Shown here in pieces: positions 15,805-25,281 of a stretch of DNA of 64,000 nucleotides (positions are counted from its first letter, which is position 1; every line of letters begins with the position of its first letter). The DNA comes from a virus, in the IMG/VR virus record IMGVR_UViG_3300036944_000550, positions 1-64,000 of that record. One strand, given 5' to 3'. Made by a program: the position numbers and the translations under genes. The notes below the pieces were generated by a model that did not search any database, was not told the origin of the DNA, and saw nothing but the letters and a program-made list of their open reading frames with translations.

Positions 15805-16468
15805 AAACTTTTGTTTTACGGGAGACACGATTTAAGAAAGATTCAAATACCTTCAACTTCGCTTCTTCCAATTCTTTTCTGGATGCTTTCTTGATCAATT
15901 TCTTAGACATGTCACATGCTTGCTCTGTCCAGACACCATTAACCACGACCCATTCTTTATTTTCCATAATGCCCTGAACGAATGCGTCAGGAGCAGAAGG
16001 ATCTGCTACAATGTCAGCAGCAGTAGCAAGGTAGAAGTCGTCTTGGACTTCATTGATACCTTCTTTGTTTGCTTTCAATGTACCCATACCACGGGAAGAA
16101 ACACCAAGTTTAGCGCCACCCTCGATAAGACCTTTAGCAATATTACCCATTGGAGTATCCATGAGTTTTGCTTTACCAATATAATTGTCACCGTCTTCTT
16201 TGAGCGAGACAATCATGTGTGATACGCGATCTAGATTGATCGATGGACCATCTGGGTGACCGAGTTCTCCGAGAGCACGATTCGATCTGACATAACTTTC
16301 GTTATATCTCTCGACTTCTTTTGACATAATCTCTTTTGGATAAACCCGACCATTGCGGTTTGCCAAATTGGATTGCAGAAACACACCTTCAATGAAGTGT
16401 GTTTTCTTGCCGTTTGTTTCTTCGATTAACAGGTTTACGTCTTCAACGACTTCAGTAATAAGTTTCAT
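15800..16468 (-). CDS. 21: Prohead maturation protease gp21
   Basis: A 222-residue serine protease (T4: 212) that processes the capsid and core proteins. Family features are RNGRVYP near residue 38, GELGHPDGP with the catalytic His at about 71, and GVSSRGMG with the catalytic Ser at about 124, followed by IVADPSAPDAFV with a candidate Asp near 156. It shares one base with the stop of the preceding gene (TAATG), so it is coupled to it. Confidence 0.94.
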   Translation of the reverse strand: MKLITEVVEDVNLLIEETNGKKTHFIEGVFLQSNLANRNGRVYPKEIMSKEVERYNESYVRSNRALGELGHPDGPSINLDRVSHMIVSLKEDGDNYIGKAKLMDTPMGNIAKGLIEGGAKLGVSSRGMGTLKANKEGINEVQDDFYLATAADIVADPSAPDAFVQGIMENKEWVVVNGVWTEQACDMSKKLIKKASRKELEEAKLKVFESFLNRVSRKTKVL

Positions 16469-16845
16469 TATCCTAGATCTCCTTGGTCCTGATGTTGTTG
16501 CGAACCATAACCAGAAATCTTAGCGAGTTCTAGAACTACAGATCCAGTACCTGATGAAAAATCTACAACCACATCTGATCCGTTTTCTTCGTTGTCTGAC
16601 CAACCCATGAATTCCATCTTACCTGAACCAGAAAGATAGTATAGAACTACACTATTCCGAGTAATAGTAGCAGTAGAACCTACTGACAGCGCCCAATGAA
16701 GAGTGCGAATGTTTGCTTTTGGTGAAGACTGAGTTTCTGAAGACTTCTTCAGATCAGTTGCAAGTGCAATGGTAGCGGATCCCGTGCCACGCACTTTCAC
16801 CACACCATGAACCTGTGTTAGTTTTAGAACCGCTTTAGTCGCCAT
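16468..16845 (-). CDS. Hypothetical virion-associated protein next to gp21
   Basis: A 125-residue beta-rich protein (alternating Val/Thr/Ser strands such as GSATIALATDLKK and GSVVLELAKISGYG), with a Gln/Asp/Gly tail. Similar small proteins are found next to gp21 in cyanophages and pelagiphages and are seen in their virions. A head role is likely from position, but the exact function is unknown. AAGGAA Shine-Dalgarno. Confidence 0.75.
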   Translation of the reverse strand: MATKAVLKLTQVHGVVKVRGTGSATIALATDLKKSSETQSSPKANIRTLHWALSVGSTATITRNSVVLYYLSGSGKMEFMGWSDNEENGSDVVVDFSSGTGSVVLELAKISGYGSQQHQDQGDLG

Positions 16846-16855
16846 CTGTTATTCC

Positions 16856-17356
16856 TTACTGGTATCTAGCTTTCTTTGCATTACGCAAAATTTTGAAATC
16901 GTGTCCGTCAACCTTACCATTCTTATTGGCATCAATCTTATGCTGATTGCCCTTTAGTTCTTCAGATTTCAAAGAACCTTGCATTTCTTGCTTTGATCTT
17001 TTATGTTTCTTTTTAAAATCTGCATGGGACAATGATTCCATGTCCATTGCCAGATCTTTCATACGACCTTCTTCTAGATCGGTTTCTTCAGACATCTTAA
17101 CGTCGCCGCTGCGACGTTTCATTGCCATGTTGCGACCTGCTGCACGCTTTCTAAGAGTCTTAGTATCGGATCCGTCTGAACTAAAGTCACCGCCAACCAT
17201 CTTCATCTTATCAGCAATCTTCTTGCCTTGTTCACCGGCCTTATTATAGTAACCACGAACAGTGTTAACAGAAAGTTCGTCGAGACCTTCGACTTCTTCC
17301 AGATTCAATGAGCGAGTTTCATTGATTCTTTCCATTAAATCCTTAAACTTCAGCAT
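16856..17356 (-). CDS. Prohead core protein, gp68-like position, with EF-hand-like loop
   Basis: A 166-residue, strongly basic and helical protein in the place of T4 gp68 between the gp67 and gp21 genes. The C-terminus carries DANKNGKVDGHDF (about residues 142-154), a complete calcium-binding loop of EF-hand/dockerin type. ATG 17356 with a GGGAGA Shine-Dalgarno is chosen. The longer frame from 17446 would overlap gp67 by more than 100 nt. The real overlap is 14 nt. In T4 the gp68 core protein shapes the prohead and is removed by gp21; sequence identity to T4 gp68 is not clear. Confidence 0.7.
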   Translation of the reverse strand: MLKFKDLMERINETRSLNLEEVEGLDELSVNTVRGYYNKAGEQGKKIADKMKMVGGDFSSDGSDTKTLRKRAAGRNMAMKRRSGDVKMSEETDLEEGRMKDLAMDMESLSHADFKKKHKRSKQEMQGSLKSEELKGNQHKIDANKNGKVDGHDFKILRNAKKARYQ

Positions 17357-17582
17357 CGTCTTCTCCCGTAAAGTCTTCTTCTGATTCATCTTCAATGTCA
17401 GTATCAGATTCTTCTTCAGGTTCTGATTCTTGTCCGTTAAAAACATTCATTGCGATTTGCTGTCTATATGCATCTAATGCAGCACCTGCTTTCATGTCCA
17501 TCAGGTCATTAAAGACTTGTTCTGCGTCGGCAAGAGTACCGCTTTCAATGTTATTTATTAGATCTGCTACATTGTTTTCCAT
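17343..17582 (-). CDS. 67: Prohead core protein gp67 (PIP)
   Basis: A 79-residue protein with the gp67 pattern: a short helical N-terminus (NNVADLINNIESG, AEQVFNDLMDMKA) and a highly acidic Glu/Asp C-terminal half from about residue 51. T4 gp67 is 80 residues and lies in the same position, between gp20 and gp68. It is cleaved to internal peptides in T4. Confidence 0.85.
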   Translation of the reverse strand: MENNVADLINNIESGTLADAEQVFNDLMDMKAGAALDAYRQQIAMNVFNGQESEPEEESDTDIEDESEEDFTGEDDAEV

Positions 17583-17597
17583 AATAATTATCCTTGT

Positions 17598-17819
17598 TTA
17601 AAAATCTGAACGTGTGTGAGTGATACCCTGATCTTGTATCCATTCACTATACAAGTCAAACTGCTCTGCGCCCTCTTCATTTGCAGCATTACGCAATTCC
17701 CATGCATCAAACACTTCTTTACCCTTGTTTACTAATATCCATTCACCTAGTGACAAAAACTCGTTATCAGAAGTAAACTCATGAGTTACGCCATCTTTTG
17801 TGCCTGTAATTGTAACCAT
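17598..17819 (-). CDS. Small hypothetical protein between gp20 and gp67
   Basis: A 73-residue protein, not recognised. It is mildly acidic with WELRNAANEEGAEQFDLYSEWI near the middle (helical). It starts 5 nt after the gp20 stop codon with an AAGGATAA Shine-Dalgarno, so it belongs to the head operon. Confidence 0.65.
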   Translation of the reverse strand: MVTITGTKDGVTHEFTSDNEFLSLGEWILVNKGKEVFDAWELRNAANEEGAEQFDLYSEWIQDQGITHTRSDF

Positions 17820-17824
17820 TTTTA

Positions 17825-19348
17825 TTATCCTTGTTCTTGTTGTGGTGGTTGCTCTTCTGCAGGTGGGACTTCTGGTGGATTAGCATTATTCGATGCTTCG
17901 ATTTCTGCTATCTCATCATTAGTAAGTTTCAGAATATTCTTTTGAACATATTCTTTGCTGTAGAGCGAACCAATAAAGGTTGACATTCCATTTAAAATTT
18001 CAATACGAGACTGAAGAATTTGCTGTTCTTTAGATTCCGTATAGTATGCATCAGTTGCAAAGTTATATTGAATCTTATATCTGATAGATTCCCAGTCTGC
18101 CTCAGTAATAATACCCTTGAGAATCAATTGAGTCTTCAAAAGATCATCAAAAATTAACGAGAAACGACGACGCAGTCTAGCAATAAACTTTGTAAACTTC
18201 CACTCATCACGATTAATTTCAGCAGCACGCCCAAAGTTTAAACCTGATTGCTGTTGCTGTCTCGAGATTGGAACATTCAATGATTGATATAGTTTACGCT
18301 GGAAGTAATCAACGTCTTGGATTTGTCCAAGGTTTTCTCCTCCAGGAAGTGTTTCAATCTGAGTTCCTCTACCACCTTCGCGGCGAGGCAACCAGAAGTC
18401 TTCAAGCATTGACATGAATTTCTTATCATCACGAATTTCACCAGTGTTTGAATCGTATACGATTTTGTTACGATACTGGTTCATGATACCCTTTAGGTAT
18501 TGTTCTGCTTTAATCTTAGGTAGATTACCAACGTCAACATAAAAAACTCGACGCTCAGGAGCACGAGTGATACGATAAATCACAAGCGCATTTTCCATCA
18601 TGCGGAGTTGGTTTGCTGGACGTATTGCTTTATGAAGATACGACAATCCCACGTTCTTATCCTGATCAACAAGACCAGAAGGAACATGGCAAATAGCATC
18701 CTTTGTAATTCTAAGTGCATTCGCACTGGTCGAATAATCATTCACGTTTGCTGACTTTTGGTGCACTACACCTTTTTCATTAAAGAGAAAATACTCATCA
18801 ATGCGTTTGATAAAGTCAACATTGGTCTTGGTATCTTTTTCCTTGATGATCTCACGAACCTTTTTAATCTTCCGTGGATCAATGTAACGAACATCAGTTA
18901 GACCCTGCTTTGGGTTTGCTGTGTCGATAACTTTATGGAAAAACAATCTACCATCAACATACCAACGGCGGAAGTAATCATGCGCTCTTAGTTTAAAATC
19001 TAAAATTCTTAAGATTTCTTCGAATTCTTTTTCGATATCTTTCTTGATACCTGCAGACATCTCTACGTCATCCAGATTAATTCTAACTGGATCTTCGTCA
19101 TCAAGATTTGAAATGGAGTCATTGACAATATCATCAATTGCTGTGTCGACATCTGCCATACCAGCAATGTCACGATAGCGTCTTATGAGTTCTTGCTCTG
19201 TACTGGCAGTCCCATCTAAGTCTAGATAGGTTCCATAGTAACCACCTGCTTTAATTTCATCTGTGCCACCGTCGTCTGTCGGAGCCACGAACGATTTTTC
19301 CGTCGGTGGCTCCGAAGACCGTGTAATCTTATAACCAAAAATTTCCAT
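17825..19348 (-). CDS. 20: Portal vertex protein gp20
   Basis: A 507-residue portal (T4: 524). It forms the dodecameric ring through which DNA is packaged and to which the neck attaches. The segment QELIRRYRDIAGMADVDTAI (about residues 53-72) and the motifs RRWYVDGRLFFHKVID and LSYLHKAIRPANQLRMMEN are characteristic of the family. The C-terminal 25 residues are Pro/Gln-rich. No strong Shine-Dalgarno is visible before ATG 19348, with AAGAG lying rather far upstream. Confidence 0.96.
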   Translation of the reverse strand: MEIFGYKITRSSEPPTEKSFVAPTDDGGTDEIKAGGYYGTYLDLDGTASTEQELIRRYRDIAGMADVDTAIDDIVNDSISNLDDEDPVRINLDDVEMSAGIKKDIEKEFEEILRILDFKLRAHDYFRRWYVDGRLFFHKVIDTANPKQGLTDVRYIDPRKIKKVREIIKEKDTKTNVDFIKRIDEYFLFNEKGVVHQKSANVNDYSTSANALRITKDAICHVPSGLVDQDKNVGLSYLHKAIRPANQLRMMENALVIYRITRAPERRVFYVDVGNLPKIKAEQYLKGIMNQYRNKIVYDSNTGEIRDDKKFMSMLEDFWLPRREGGRGTQIETLPGGENLGQIQDVDYFQRKLYQSLNVPISRQQQQSGLNFGRAAEINRDEWKFTKFIARLRRRFSLIFDDLLKTQLILKGIITEADWESIRYKIQYNFATDAYYTESKEQQILQSRIEILNGMSTFIGSLYSKEYVQKNILKLTNDEIAEIEASNNANPPEVPPAEEQPPQQEQG

Positions 19349-19363
19349 AATATTAGATTACTC

Positions 19364-19882
19364 TTAAAGTGTGTCAGTTAGGTAGTGTGAGTAGTTGAAG
19401 GTTACGGTAAACTCTTCGATTACATCGTTCTGACCATATTGCAAACCAATTTCCGACATGTTAATCGGGAATGAGTTAAACAGAGTATATTCCATCAGCA
19501 CATCATCATTACGATCAAGATGCTGAACGATAATATCTGCTTGATAGTCAGTTGGCGTAAGAACACCTGTGTTCAATTCCAGATCATTCATTCCGTTCAT
19601 CCACTCTTCGAATGGTTTGCGGAGCGACATTTCAGTGTCATTGATGATTGTTACTGTCCACGGATCGAAGATACGCTCGCCAGCGAGTTTCACTTCGCGA
19701 CCACGATACTGAACGAGAGTTGGGTTTACTGTTGATGCAGGAAGGGCAGCACCAGTAACCAACAGCGCATATTCTCTGTCAGGAACGGATGTTACATATC
19801 CAGGCCAGTTGAGTAATACACGGAATTGGTTAGGTCTTGCACCACCAGCACCTAGTAACCCTTTAAACTTTGAAATATCCAT
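19364..19882 (-). CDS. 19: Tail tube protein gp19
   Basis: A 172-residue tail tube subunit (T4: 163). Conserved pieces are GARPNQFRVLL near the N-terminus, YRGREVKLAGERIFDPWTVT in the centre, matching T4 NRKINVAGDRTFDDWTVT, and DVIEEFTVTFNYSHY at the end. The tube is wrapped by gp18 and transports DNA. GGAGAAAT Shine-Dalgarno. Confidence 0.95.
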   Translation of the reverse strand: MDISKFKGLLGAGGARPNQFRVLLNWPGYVTSVPDREYALLVTGAALPASTVNPTLVQYRGREVKLAGERIFDPWTVTIINDTEMSLRKPFEEWMNGMNDLELNTGVLTPTDYQADIIVQHLDRNDDVLMEYTLFNSFPINMSEIGLQYGQNDVIEEFTVTFNYSHYLTDTL

Positions 19883-19903
19883 AATAGATTTCTCCTATAA
19901 TTC

Positions 19904-19911
19904 TATTTATT
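19904..19911 (-). promoter_or_regulatory. Possible variant late promoter of gp19
   Basis: Minus-strand AATAAATA preceded by CCCG, one mismatch from TATAAATA, 21 nt before the gp19 ATG. An identical CCCGAATAAATA string occurs at 51633-51644 beside a perfect late box, which supports it slightly. Confidence 0.4.
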
Positions 19912-19918
19912 CGGGTTA

Positions 19919-21592
19919 TTAGGCACCAACTTCTTCGAACGATACCGAGGTACGAGTTGCGATGAAGTTAAGGTAGATGAAGTTGATCGACTTAGCAGGT
20001 TTGATGTAGATATCTGCAACAAACTCATTACGGTCAATTACTTCGCCAGTGTTATTTGTTTCGTCACATACGACACGGAAGTCATAGATACCACGGCGAC
20101 CACGAACATCGCGGAGGAATGGTTCAACTAGTGACTTGAACTGCGCACGAGTGAAGACATCGTTGAATTCGAACAACTGGAACTTAGCAGCAGTTGAAAT
20201 CGCCTTCTCAAGAACGATGAATAGACGACGAACATTGATACGATCGAATGCCGATGGTTTGGCAAGAAGTGTCTTGTCACCATAAAGAACAACACCCTGT
20301 CCTGGGAACGAAACAACTGGGTTGATGCCATTCTTGTAAAGAGTATCACGATCTGTTTGGTTTGGTGAGAACAGAAGTTTCACGCAATTCTTGATAGCAC
20401 CACGGTTGAAACCAGCAGGTGACCACCATGGATCATTGGTTTGATCAGTACGAGCACAAAGACCTGCAGTATCAGCATTCAAAGGAATATTGATATATGT
20501 GTCATTATACTTATCGTATTGAACCTTCCAACCTGAATCCATAACAGCGTATGAAGTCGAACGATTTAAGGTTGAACTTCTATATGTTACGATGTCGTCT
20601 GCTTCGTCACCAGCATTGTTCTGTACTGCTGCCAGAGGAGGTGAGAGGAACACAACGCAGTCAAGACGATCAAGAGCAATGTTATCAATAACGTGCTGAG
20701 CAACAGCAACAGCATGACCACCAGTCAGAAGAAGCGAAACATCAACTAGTTCCTTATTGCCAAACAGATCGTAACCTGCTTGAAGATCACCAGCTGCAGG
20801 AGCAGCATCAACGCCGACTGTAAGAGAAACGTTTTCTGGCGAATTAAGACCGACAAATGCGCCTGCAACTGCTGCAGTTGAACCCCAATCAGACATTGAT
20901 GCTGGATGATCCATCCACCAAATGTATTTTGATTGTGTATTAATTACGTTTTTATAGTAGTTTGATGACCCATCAGAATTCTTGGCATCCGATGCCTTAG
21001 AAACGAATGGAAATTTTTCTAGAACAGTGCCAGCAGTACCAGTAAATACGCCATCTTCGTCAACAACGATTACGTGAAGTTCGTCACCAGTTGAATTGAA
21101 ATTCGCCGCATATTCTGAGGTTCCTGGAGCAGAATCAAACTGTGCAACATATGACCATTCACCGAATGTTAATGCGTCTGCAATACCAACTCGCAGAGAG
21201 TTACCAGCAGCACCTGGATACTTAGCAGCCCAAGTTCCTACTGCTGCTTCTCCTGAAGAATACGATGCTTCATAAACATCTTGATTGTTGATCGAAATTG
21301 CAGTTCCTGTTGAAACAGCGTTTCTTGCTGCTGTGCCGACTGCACGAACGAGTTGTAGATTATTTCCGTAACCAAGGAAGTTTGCTGCAGTGTGGAAGTG
21401 TACTGTAGTTGTGCTTGTTGGTTTACCAAACTCGCGAACGAGTTGGTTTTCTGACGAAACTGTTTGAATTTCGTTTACAGGTCCCCAGAGGAAGTAACCA
21501 ACGTATCCACCAGCAGAACTTGAGACTGCTGGTACGACGTTAGTTAGATCCTTTTCAGTAACTAGGACTCCTGGCGATAATTGAAATGCCAT
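19919..21592 (-). CDS. 18: Contractile tail sheath protein gp18
   Basis: A 557-residue sheath subunit (T4: 659). Typical features are the N-terminal FQLSPGVLVTEKDLTNVVP arm, YVGYFLWGPV, a variable Ala/Gly/Ser-rich middle domain, and the conserved C-terminal region with QGVVLYGDKTLLAKPSAFDRI and the RRLFIVLEKAI helix. ATG 21592 is used because GGAGAAGAAA precedes it and MAFQLSPGV is the family start. An upstream in-frame ATG would add ten residues not found in relatives. Late promoter upstream. Confidence 0.96.
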   Translation of the reverse strand: MAFQLSPGVLVTEKDLTNVVPAVSSSAGGYVGYFLWGPVNEIQTVSSENQLVREFGKPTSTTTVHFHTAANFLGYGNNLQLVRAVGTAARNAVSTGTAISINNQDVYEASYSSGEAAVGTWAAKYPGAAGNSLRVGIADALTFGEWSYVAQFDSAPGTSEYAANFNSTGDELHVIVVDEDGVFTGTAGTVLEKFPFVSKASDAKNSDGSSNYYKNVINTQSKYIWWMDHPASMSDWGSTAAVAGAFVGLNSPENVSLTVGVDAAPAAGDLQAGYDLFGNKELVDVSLLLTGGHAVAVAQHVIDNIALDRLDCVVFLSPPLAAVQNNAGDEADDIVTYRSSTLNRSTSYAVMDSGWKVQYDKYNDTYINIPLNADTAGLCARTDQTNDPWWSPAGFNRGAIKNCVKLLFSPNQTDRDTLYKNGINPVVSFPGQGVVLYGDKTLLAKPSAFDRINVRRLFIVLEKAISTAAKFQLFEFNDVFTRAQFKSLVEPFLRDVRGRRGIYDFRVVCDETNNTGEVIDRNEFVADIYIKPAKSINFIYLNFIATRTSVSFEEVGA

Positions 21593-21649
21593 TTTCTTCT
21601 CCTTGTATATAAAAACTGACAAAAACCACTGTCTTTTTTGTTATAAACT

Positions 21650-21657
21650 TATTTATA
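21650..21657 (-). promoter_or_regulatory. Late promoter of gp18
   Basis: Minus-strand TATAAATA 57 nt before the gp18 ATG, in the gap after gp17. Confidence 0.7.
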
Positions 21658-21668
21658 AGATACTTACT

Positions 21669-23303
21669 TTACATCCAACCACGTTTAGTTGGTGTAGTAT
21701 CGACAGACCATAGGTCTCCACTATCAACAAAAACTTCTTCTTCAGTACCATTTAATATTAGACCAAATGGTGTCAGTTCTTCTTCTATTTGTTTCATCTG
21801 ACCATCATATAACTTTTTTCTAATGTCAATATCTGTCAGATCGGTGAAATATGTATTGCTGGTTACCCATGCAAACATTACTAAACTCATTACCAAGTCA
21901 TCAAAATAACCTTCATCCGCCATCCAAGTTCCCATCTTTTCAATAAAGGTAGAGAACTCTGAGATGGTATCTGCATCAAAAATAAGTAACTTCTTTTCTT
22001 CCATCAGAGACTTTAGTGTAAAACAACCTTGCCTTTTAACTTGCTTGGTCATTCGAACACCCATTTGGGTTGCTCTACCAAATCCTGGAGAAAGATATTG
22101 TTTATTTGTATCTTTAGATGTCGTTAAAATATTATCATATTCTAATTCTGCATGTAAAATATCGGCGACTTGTTGACCGATATCGTTAATTTCAATCATT
22201 ACATATGCATTATTAAAATCTCTTGCCACTTTGTTTACGATATTAGGATATAACATCGGTGGTATTTTATTGTTGCGGTATTTGGCGACTAGTTTATATG
22301 GAACCGAGGTCGCATCAACCACAGTAAATGCAGAATAGTCGCCGCCAATACCTCTTGCAGTATCAACACCCATAACATAAGTATGCTCTGGGATCGGATC
22401 CTCGAAAATATCTAGACCATCCTTCATGTATATAGGGTCAATAGAACTCATCGCTCCAAGTGTATGTGCATTCACAAGAGTGTTGCTCGAACCAAGAAAA
22501 TTACAGAGAACTTCTTGGTTGAATTTCAACTCGCCGAGCATCTTGAGTTGTTCTTCTGCCCATTCTTCATCGCGTCCAGGAATTTCAGTATATGGGATGA
22601 ACATGGGTTTGAATCCATTGACACCCTTTTCTGCTTCGTTCCAGAATTTCCAGAAGTGGTTATACCCCAGAGGTGTTGAGGTTAGAAGGATCTTAGTTGT
22701 TTGACCAGCAGAAATTGTAGGATAAACTGAAGCGAAGAACTGTTCAGCAACCGTGTTTGGAATAATCGCTGCTTCATCGATATACAACCAGTTAACAGAC
22801 TTACCACGAATACCAGAGGCAGTCGTAGCAGCAGTAAATACCTTGGATCCGTTTTCTAATTCAACGTCACCCTTGTTCCAAGTCTTAACACCTTGCTGCA
22901 TCCAGAGAGGCAAGTTCTCAAACATACCTTGATAACGATTCATGACTTCGCGAGCAGCAGAAGTCTTGTTCGCAAGGATAGCAACAGTTTTTGCATCTTG
23001 AAACAGTGTATACCACAGGATACAAGCAGCAGATGTGATAGTCTTACCCTGCTGACGACCTTCCATAAGAATCGCTTTACGATTGTCTAGGATATGATGG
23101 ACTTTGCGCTTCTGACATTCATACAGTTTGAATGGAATGAGACCTTCGTCAAGCGACACGATCATGCAATAGTTCTCGATGAAGTAAATTGGATCCTCCT
23201 CGCACAAAGCGAGTTCTGTCAATTGCTCCGGAGTAAAATTGTGTTTGTATCCAATCGGTTTTAAATTAATATTACCGTGATACGAGGATTCCTCAATTAT
23301 CAT
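21669..23303 (-). CDS. 17: Terminase large subunit gp17
   Basis: A 544-residue packaging motor (T4: 610). The N-terminal ATPase has Walker A EGRQQGKT (81-88) and Walker B LYIDEAA (Asp/Glu at 176-177), with the coupling motif LLTSTP near 206. The C-terminal RNase H-like nuclease starts with MGVDTARGIGGD (catalytic Asp at 314). Its start overlaps the gp16 stop by 11 nt. Confidence 0.97.
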   Translation of the reverse strand: MIIEESSYHGNINLKPIGYKHNFTPEQLTELALCEEDPIYFIENYCMIVSLDEGLIPFKLYECQKRKVHHILDNRKAILMEGRQQGKTITSAACILWYTLFQDAKTVAILANKTSAAREVMNRYQGMFENLPLWMQQGVKTWNKGDVELENGSKVFTAATTASGIRGKSVNWLYIDEAAIIPNTVAEQFFASVYPTISAGQTTKILLTSTPLGYNHFWKFWNEAEKGVNGFKPMFIPYTEIPGRDEEWAEEQLKMLGELKFNQEVLCNFLGSSNTLVNAHTLGAMSSIDPIYMKDGLDIFEDPIPEHTYVMGVDTARGIGGDYSAFTVVDATSVPYKLVAKYRNNKIPPMLYPNIVNKVARDFNNAYVMIEINDIGQQVADILHAELEYDNILTTSKDTNKQYLSPGFGRATQMGVRMTKQVKRQGCFTLKSLMEEKKLLIFDADTISEFSTFIEKMGTWMADEGYFDDLVMSLVMFAWVTSNTYFTDLTDIDIRKKLYDGQMKQIEEELTPFGLILNGTEEEVFVDSGDLWSVDTTPTKRGWM

Positions 23304-23781
23304 GTTCTATAACTTTTGCTTTCTCTGCTTTCAATGCCTTGAGTAAATCTTGGGTGCTTCCGGAAAAGATAATATTATTCTGTGTGTCTATTTGCTGAGA
23401 CTTTTTGCTATCATCTTGAAGAACCTTTTTCTTTCTCGCCTGAAGATCCATAAGATCTTTAGCAGTATCACCAGTTGTTTTGATCAATTGACCAACGACT
23501 TCATACGCACGAGGACTGTCGCTTGCAAGTGCAACATTTAACATACCCTCTAATGCTCGTTGACTTGTGTCAATCAATTCATTGAGTTTGTTTCTAGCAA
23601 CATTATAATCATCTTCAATGTCATTGCCAGTAGATTCGATGACTGCTGGAACTGCAGATGTAGTGGTAGTTGCTGGGAGAATCTCCACTTCAATTACTTC
23701 AACTGGTTCTGGGATCTTTGTTGTTTCGGTTCCAAAAAGATCGTCAAGATCTTGATAGTTACCCTTGTTCGTAGAATTCAT
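23293..23781 (-). CDS. 16: Terminase small subunit gp16
   Basis: A 162-residue protein in the T4 gp16 position (164 residues). It has an acidic N-terminal region with DLDDLFGTE, a central helical part (about residues 65-130) and a charged C-terminus. gp16 regulates gp17 and recognises DNA for packaging. ATG 23781, inside the gp15 3' end, has GGAG 7 nt upstream and is preferred to the upstream in-frame ATGs near 23808. Confidence 0.88.
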   Translation of the reverse strand: MNSTNKGNYQDLDDLFGTETTKIPEPVEVIEVEILPATTTTSAVPAVIESTGNDIEDDYNVARNKLNELIDTSQRALEGMLNVALASDSPRAYEVVGQLIKTTGDTAKDLMDLQARKKKVLQDDSKKSQQIDTQNNIIFSGSTQDLLKALKAEKAKVIEHDN

Positions 23782-24532
23782 CGAATTGCTCCACATAATC
23801 CCATTCATCCGTTACTGCAGCAGTATTTGGATTTGTTGTTACTTGATATTTTTGTTGATAAGTAGGTTGTTCAATATCCGTATATGTATTTGCGATTGCG
23901 CTTCGGATAATTCCTTGCTGCTCGACTGGACCATACATGTTCAACCCTAGTGTAAAGTTTAATGTCCATACAATCGAACGTCTTTGCATGTAATCACCAG
24001 CATAGTCATCTTCATAATTGATTGAATCAAGAACTATCTGAAGATCTCTCTTGATTCCCATTGCAGGAATGTCAGTTATAGTGACGCAGAAGTCAGGATT
24101 GAAGAACGGAATTATTTGCTCAACAATCTGCAACGCATCATCTTGATTCTTTGCCATTGCATACAACGAAATATTCATGTCATATGGTGTGCTTGTGAAT
24201 TGAGTTCGGAGCATGTTGGGGTCATCACCCTGACCGATTGCTACGTTCTTAGTTAACAGGTTAATCTTTCTCGCAGGATTATATTGTAATCCTGTTATCT
24301 CAAACCCCATTCGCGGAAGAATAATTGCCGTTGCCTGCGTAGTCGTTGTTGGAACTTCTGCGATACGAGCAAGAAATTTATTTTTCGGTGAATATGCCAA
24401 GGGAACACGAACAGATTGCACGACTTCTTGATCAGAATTGTATCTCTTAACAGAAATCTGATTAAAGATTGTACCGAAAGCAATGATTGCTTTTCTGATG
24501 TGTTGATGATAAAAGTGTTGACGTAAAAACAT
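23759..24532 (-). CDS. 15: Tail sheath stabilizer and connector protein gp15
   Basis: A 257-residue tail terminator (T4: 272). It matches T4 gp15 at VQSVRVPLAYSPKNKFLARI near residues 38-57, ILPRMGFEITGLQYNPARK, and the DDALQIVEQIIPFFNPDF/ KRDLQIVLDSI region. It caps the sheath and joins the tail to the gp13/gp14 neck. The C-terminal Tyr/Gln-rich tail overlaps gp16. The ATG shares one base with the gp14 stop. Confidence 0.94.
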   Translation of the reverse strand: MFLRQHFYHQHIRKAIIAFGTIFNQISVKRYNSDQEVVQSVRVPLAYSPKNKFLARIAEVPTTTTQATAIILPRMGFEITGLQYNPARKINLLTKNVAIGQGDDPNMLRTQFTSTPYDMNISLYAMAKNQDDALQIVEQIIPFFNPDFCVTITDIPAMGIKRDLQIVLDSINYEDDYAGDYMQRRSIVWTLNFTLGLNMYGPVEQQGIIRSAIANTYTDIEQPTYQQKYQVTTNPNTAAVTDEWDYVEQFDEFYEQG

Positions 24533-25278
24533 TATGCTCTTTTCTGTACCTCACCGAATGGATTGAATGCGGTGAAGTCTAGAATGCCTTCTGCTTCTAC
24601 CTCGAATTCTTCATTGTCTGATTGTGGATCTGTGTCTGCAGTTGCATATATCTCGAGGATAATTGAATCATCACTAGAGTTTAGAACAAAGTCCCCTGAC
24701 TCTTGAAGCAGCTGGAATCTGTAAACATCTTGATTTGATGCGTCAGTGATTGAATCAATTTCATCGATCCCTGTATCAATTCTTTCAGAACTGAATTCAA
24801 AGACATCACATTGCAGTTTATATGTGTAGATCTTGCCGAGTTGATAGAATGGATTTAAGAAGTCAACATACTTGATTACGAAAAATGTTTTGGTTTTCGA
24901 GAAGTAAAGTAGATCGCCTTCTGCTGGTCTTCCTGGTAATTCTAGTATCGCATTCTGAGCAACACCTTCTTCCCAGCGTCTTTTGGCAACTACGAAGGTT
25001 GCTGAAGATCTAAACTCAAATCCGAACTTAGTAAATAGTTCGCCTTCACCCTCGAAACCTTGAACATTCTCAAGATACATTTCGAGAGGATATGCTTGAT
25101 CGAAATACTGAAGTGCATCTTCGCCTAGGATACCGTCAAGGTTACCAGTTTGTTTTGGAAGATAAAAAACATCATGACCGTAGATCTTCAAACTTTCAAT
25201 GACAAGATCCTCCACCAAACGTTGTTCGTTTGTGGTTCCAGATGTATTACCAGATTGAAAATAGAAGTTCGTTGGCAT
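24532..25278 (-). CDS. 14: Neck protein gp14
   Basis: A 248-residue head-completion/neck protein (T4: 256). Recognisable parts are the N-terminal MPTNFYFQSGN, ESLKIYGHDVFYLPKQTGN, and the LYFSKTKTFFVIKYVDFLNPFYQLG segment. With gp13 it closes the portal after packaging. The order gp13-gp14-gp15-gp16 is the T4 order. Confidence 0.94.
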   Translation of the reverse strand: MPTNFYFQSGNTSGTTNEQRLVEDLVIESLKIYGHDVFYLPKQTGNLDGILGEDALQYFDQAYPLEMYLENVQGFEGEGELFTKFGFEFRSSATFVVAKRRWEEGVAQNAILELPGRPAEGDLLYFSKTKTFFVIKYVDFLNPFYQLGKIYTYKLQCDVFEFSSERIDTGIDEIDSITDASNQDVYRFQLLQESGDFVLNSSDDSIILEIYATADTDPQSDNEEFEVEAEGILDFTAFNPFGEVQKRA

Positions 25279-25281
25279 GTC

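Noticed and set aside
17356-17446. Longer start (196 residues) for the gp68-position protein
   Set aside because: It would overlap gp67 by more than 100 nt. The ATG at 17356 has a GGGAGA Shine-Dalgarno and a 14-nt overlap, and the extra 30 residues merely reflect the acidic gp67 codons in another frame.
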